Of a stretch of 64,000 nucleotides of DNA, positions 61,413 to 64,000 are shown piece after piece (the stretch's first letter is position 1; every line of letters starts with the position of its first letter). This stretch comes from Xanthomonas sp. DAR 35659. Its GTDB lineage: Bacteria; Pseudomonadota; Gammaproteobacteria; Xanthomonadales; Xanthomonadaceae. The notes under the pieces were generated by a model. It was not told the DNA's origin and did not search any database. It saw only the letters and a program-made list of their open reading frames with translations. The position numbers and the translations under genes were made by a program. The stretch spans positions 920,001 through 984,000 of the forward strand of contig NZ_CP162488.1 in NCBI RefSeq assembly GCF_041242975.1, in the 5' to 3' direction.

Positions 61413-61802
61413 ATGAAGAAGTTCACATCGCCCACGCTGCTCAGCACTGCTCTCGCCTTCGGCCTGACCGTGGCCGCCGGCCAGGCGCTCGCCGTCGATC
61501 CGCCGACCACCGCCAGCAAGGACCATGACAGCATGGCCCACGCCGACGGCACCAAGCACGACTCCAAGGAGCCGGTCACCGATACCTGGATCACCACCAA
61601 GGTGAAGGCCGACCTGCTCGCCACCAAGGACGTCTCCGGCACCGACATCAAGGTGGAGACGGTCAACGGCACGGTCAAGCTGTCCGGCACCGTCGAGAGC
61701 AAGGCCCAGCACGACAAGGCTGTGTCGGTCACCAAGATGATCGACGGGGTCAAGAAGGTTGACGCCTCCGGCCTGAAGGTCAGCAGCGCCGCCAAGCGCT
61801 GA
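61413..61802 (+). CDS. Periplasmic BON-domain protein (OsmY-like)
   Basis: 129 residues with a GGAGGAAG ribosome site. Sec signal (LSTALAFGLTVAAGQALA), a His/Asp/Lys-rich linker and one BON domain (DTWITTKVKADLLATKDVSG, VNGTVKLSGTVESKAQHDKA). BON proteins such as OsmY bind membranes or chaperone outer-membrane proteins during osmotic and envelope stress. A short gene with its own terminator. Confidence 0.92.
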   Translation: MKKFTSPTLLSTALAFGLTVAAGQALAVDPPTTASKDHDSMAHADGTKHDSKEPVTDTWITTKVKADLLATKDVSGTDIKVETVNGTVKLSGTVESKAQHDKAVSVTKMIDGVKKVDASGLKVSSAAKR

Positions 61803-61859
61803 GCCACGGCGGGCGCGGGGCGCGAGACGAGGCGCGCCCCGCGCCCGGCCTGTTCCAAC

Positions 61860-61890
61860 GAAGCGCACCCACTGGGTGCGCTTCTTTTTT
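61860..61890 (+). terminator. Rho-independent terminator of the BON gene
   Basis: GAAGCGCACCC-ACT-GGGTGCGCTTC followed by six T residues: a perfect 11-bp stem. Confidence 0.9.
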
Positions 61891-61985
61891 GCGTCGCGCG
61901 GCGGCGCGGGGCGTTGAACCGCTTCGCGCTGCATTGACATGCATTCAGCGATCATCCAGGCGTATTGGTTATCTGGTGAATCGCC

Positions 61986-62336
61986 ATGTTGGATGCTTGC
62001 TCCCCCGCCGCGTCTGGCGACGCGCGCGCGGTGCCGCAGACCGCAGCCGTCGGCACCGCAGTCCCCCTCCCGGTCGAGCCGTCGCTGGCGCCGGCCATGC
62101 GCCAGCTCGAAGCGCAGCTCGGCATGCTGCTGACCACCTTCCACGACGACACAGGATTCTGGCCGGCCTTCGCCGGCCTGATGCAGGAACTGGAAACGGG
62201 TCTGGTCCGCGCCGAGCGCGCGCGCCTGCGCAGCCATGCCGATTTCCTGCTGGTGCGGGCCGGCATGCCGTCGTGGACGCTGGTCGGCGCGGCGTTCGGC
62301 GTACCCGATCGCACCCCTGCGGCGCCGCCGCGCTGA
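61986..62336 (+). CDS. Small protein of unknown function
   Basis: 116 residues from the ATG at 61986, no signal peptide. The middle (MRQLEAQLGMLLTTFHDDTG, LMQELETGLVRAERARLRSH) is amphipathic helical. It has high-GC third positions, lies between two terminators and is in no conflict with another gene, so it is probably real. No family recognised. Confidence 0.6.
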   Translation: MLDACSPAASGDARAVPQTAAVGTAVPLPVEPSLAPAMRQLEAQLGMLLTTFHDDTGFWPAFAGLMQELETGLVRAERARLRSHADFLLVRAGMPSWTLVGAAFGVPDRTPAAPPR

Positions 62337-62363
62337 TTTGCTTGCCGCACAGCGGCTTGATCG

Positions 62364-62395
62364 GAACGGGCGGCCTGCAGCCGCCCGTTTCTTTG
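62364..62395 (+). terminator. Rho-independent terminator after the small orphan gene
   Basis: ACGGGCGGC-CTGCA-GCCGCCCGT followed by TTCTTTGTTT, 30 bp after the stop. Confidence 0.85.
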
Positions 62396-62418
62396 TTTCC
62401 GGGCATTAGGATAAAGTC

Positions 62419-62460
62419 CTATTCAGGTGCCGCGAGGGGACAGACGCGGCACCTGAATAG
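62419..62460. repeat. Perfect 16-bp inverted repeat upstream of the sensor kinase
   Basis: CTATTCAGGTGCCGCG, 10-nt loop, CGCGGCACCTGAATAG. It follows a separate terminator, has no T-run and ends 80 bp before the kinase start, so an operator or leader structure is as likely as a second terminator. Confidence 0.75.
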
Positions 62461-62540
62461 TTCACTTGAGGCGGTCGGGGATCGGCGACAATCCCGCACC
62501 CTTTCGTGCCGCCGTCGCTTCTCATTTTCTCCGAACAGGT

Positions 62541-64000
62541 ATGCAGATCACCGCCAAACATGACGCTTGGGACCGTTGGCGCCTGCCGTTGCTGGCATTG
62601 GCGGTGGTCCTGATCGTGATCCTGCCGTCGTTGCTGTCGCGGCAGATGAACGCCAGTACCCTGCGCGCGGCCGATTGGGTCGGCCACAGCCAGCAGGTGA
62701 CCGCGACGCTGCGCGGCCTGGAAGCGCATATGCGCGACATGGAATCGGCGGCGATGGCGATGTCGCACGAGCTGCAGTCGCCGATCCTGAGCGCGCGCTT
62801 CAGCGAGTCGCGCGCGGCGATCGCCCCGACCCTGGCGCGCCTGGTCGAGCTGACCCGCGACAATCCCGACCAGCAGGTCCGCATCGGCCGCCTGCAGAGC
62901 ACCCTGGAGCGCCGCAGCGCGCTGGCCGCGCGGATCGCGGACAACCACGATCCGGCACAGACGCGCGCGCTGATCCAGGAGATGACCGCCGACAACCCGG
63001 TGCGCGGCCTGATCGCCGAACTGCAGCGGCGCGAGGACGCGCTGCTGGCCGAACGCACCGCCGACGCCGGCGAGCGGCGCATGCTGGCGTCGGCGATCAG
63101 CTGGATTTCGCTGGCGGTGCAGTTACTGCTGCTGGGCCTGGTGATCTGGCTGCTGCAGCGGCAGATCGGCCGGCGCCTGGATGCGGAGCGGCACCTGTTG
63201 CGCGCCAATGCCCGCGCCGCCGCGGTGCTGCAGACGGTGCGCGAACCGATCGTGCTGCTGGACAATACCCAGCGCATGATGATGTACAACGCCGCCTTCG
63301 GCGAACTGTACGGGCTGGATCCGGCGCAGCCGCCGAAGATGCTCGATGAGGTCGGCGACGGCGCGTGGCGGGATCCCATCGTGCGCCAACGCCTGGCCGA
63401 CGTGCTGTTGCGCGGGCGCGAGCTGTGGGATTTCGAACACGAGCAGGCCGCCGCCGATGGCGTCGCCCGCACCATGCTGCTGAACGCACGGCGCATGCCG
63501 CTGCCGGACAGCGAGGACGAAGTGGTGCTGATGACGGTCAGCGACATCAGCCTGCAGAAAGCCACGCAGCAGCGCATCCAGATGCTGAACCGGCAGTTGG
63601 AAGGCAAGGTGGAGCAGATCTCCGAGGTCAACCGCGAACTGGAGGCCTTCAGCTACTCGGTCTCGCACGACCTGCGCGCGCCGTTGCGGCACGTCGCCGG
63701 CTTCGCCGACAAGCTGGCGCGCCACCTGGGCGCCGATGCCGACGAGAAGAGCCGCCACTACCTGGAAGTGATCGGCACCTCGGCGCGGCGCATGGCCTCG
63801 CTGATCGACGACCTGCTGGTGTACTCGCGCCTGGGCCGCAGCGCGCTGCGCCTGCAGGCGGTGGACATGCAGTCGCTGGTGGCGGAAACGCGCTCGGTGC
63901 TGGACGCCAATTTCCAGTCCGACCATGCCGACAGCGGCCACCGCATCGAGTGGACCATCGCGCCGCTGCCGATCCTGGTCGCCGACGAGAACATGATGCG
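62541..64000 (+). CDS. CHASE3-PAS sensor histidine kinase (3' end outside window)
   Basis: 486 visible codons from the ATG at 62541, open at the right edge. Membrane helix at about 17-33, CHASE3-type helical periplasmic domain (about 35-178), second helix (about 181-204), a PAS domain (about 222-340, VREPIVLLDNTQRMMMYNAAF) and a HisKA domain with H-box FSYSVSHDLRAPLRH, phospho-acceptor His376. The SYSVSHDLRAPLR type is seen in phytochrome-like and CHASE3 kinases. The ATPase domain begins just before the edge. The ligand and response-regulator partner are not visible. Confidence 0.93.
   Translation, partial: MQITAKHDAWDRWRLPLLALAVVLIVILPSLLSRQMNASTLRAADWVGHSQQVTATLRGLEAHMRDMESAAMAMSHELQSPILSARFSESRAAIAPTLARLVELTRDNPDQQVRIGRLQSTLERRSALAARIADNHDPAQTRALIQEMTADNPVRGLIAELQRREDALLAERTADAGERRMLASAISWISLAVQLLLLGLVIWLLQRQIGRRLDAERHLLRANARAAAVLQTVREPIVLLDNTQRMMMYNAAFGELYGLDPAQPPKMLDEVGDGAWRDPIVRQRLADVLLRGRELWDFEHEQAAADGVARTMLLNARRMPLPDSEDEVVLMTVSDISLQKATQQRIQMLNRQLEGKVEQISEVNRELEAFSYSVSHDLRAPLRHVAGFADKLARHLGADADEKSRHYLEVIGTSARRMASLIDDLLVYSRLGRSALRLQAVDMQSLVAETRSVLDANFQSDHADSGHRIEWTIAPLPILVADENMM

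Overview
The window is about 68-70% G+C with dense, tightly packed genes. It carries many copies of two repeat families typical of Xanthomonadaceae: hairpins of the GTAGGAGCGGCTTCAGCC type and GGGAATNGGGAAT-type inverted repeats. Together with the gene content (UbiE, a VirJ/AcvB-like protein, a type IV secretion effector with a Xanthomonadales-style tail, LpxR) this points to a Xanthomonas or close relative. The genus is inferred from style and content, not from an alignment. I see no rRNA, tRNA, CRISPR array, transposase or prophage.

Layout. 1-6.8 kb: acyltransferase-like membrane protein (cut by the window edge), Fcy1-type cytosine deaminase, ubiE, a lipoprotein M1 aminopeptidase, then hydrolase, lipoprotein and HAD phosphatase in overlapping order. 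7.4-19.3 kb: a methanol-oxidation module consisting of a lanthanide-type XoxF quinoprotein, a XoxJ-ankyrin fusion, cytochrome c, a YVTN beta-propeller, S-(hydroxymethyl)glutathione dehydrogenase and a TonB-dependent receptor. It has a near-perfect sigma-54 promoter in front and a convergent AcoR-type sigma-54 activator behind. The first four proteins are all predicted lipoproteins. 19.6-20.6 kb: a PfkB kinase. 20.8-44.6 kb: the conserved elongasome and lipoate chain (mreBCD, mrdA, mrdB, mltB, rlpA, dacC, ybeD, lipB, lipA), split by two accessory blocks. The first is virJ/acvB, pntAA-pntAB-pntB and an aldehyde dehydrogenase. The second is a low-GC immunity/zeta-toxin effector pair followed by lpxR. 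44.8-50 kb: prc, a TauE-like transporter divergent from a LysR regulator, and a secreted EEP-family phosphodiesterase. 50.3-55.1 kb: an NAD-salvage operon (nadM-nudix, nadV) running directly into an uncharacterised radical SAM protein and a methyltransferase-nucleotidyltransferase fusion. 55.1-64 kb: envelope lipoprotein and glycine-zipper genes, an epimerase, an orphan secreted protein, 6-phosphogluconate dehydrogenase, a Gfo/Idh oxidoreductase, a BON protein, a small orphan and the start of a CHASE3-PAS histidine kinase.

How it fits together. The xox cluster would let a plant-associated bacterium oxidise methanol (for example from pectin demethylation) at the membrane, hand electrons to a tethered cytochrome and pass formaldehyde to the glutathione pathway. 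The TonB receptor is a candidate for metal or metallophore import. The most novel-looking items are the all-lipoprotein sigma-54-controlled xox operon with its ankyrin fusion, the zeta-toxin effector with its chimeric base composition, and the radical SAM/methyltransferase-nucleotidyltransferase pair coupled to NAD salvage.
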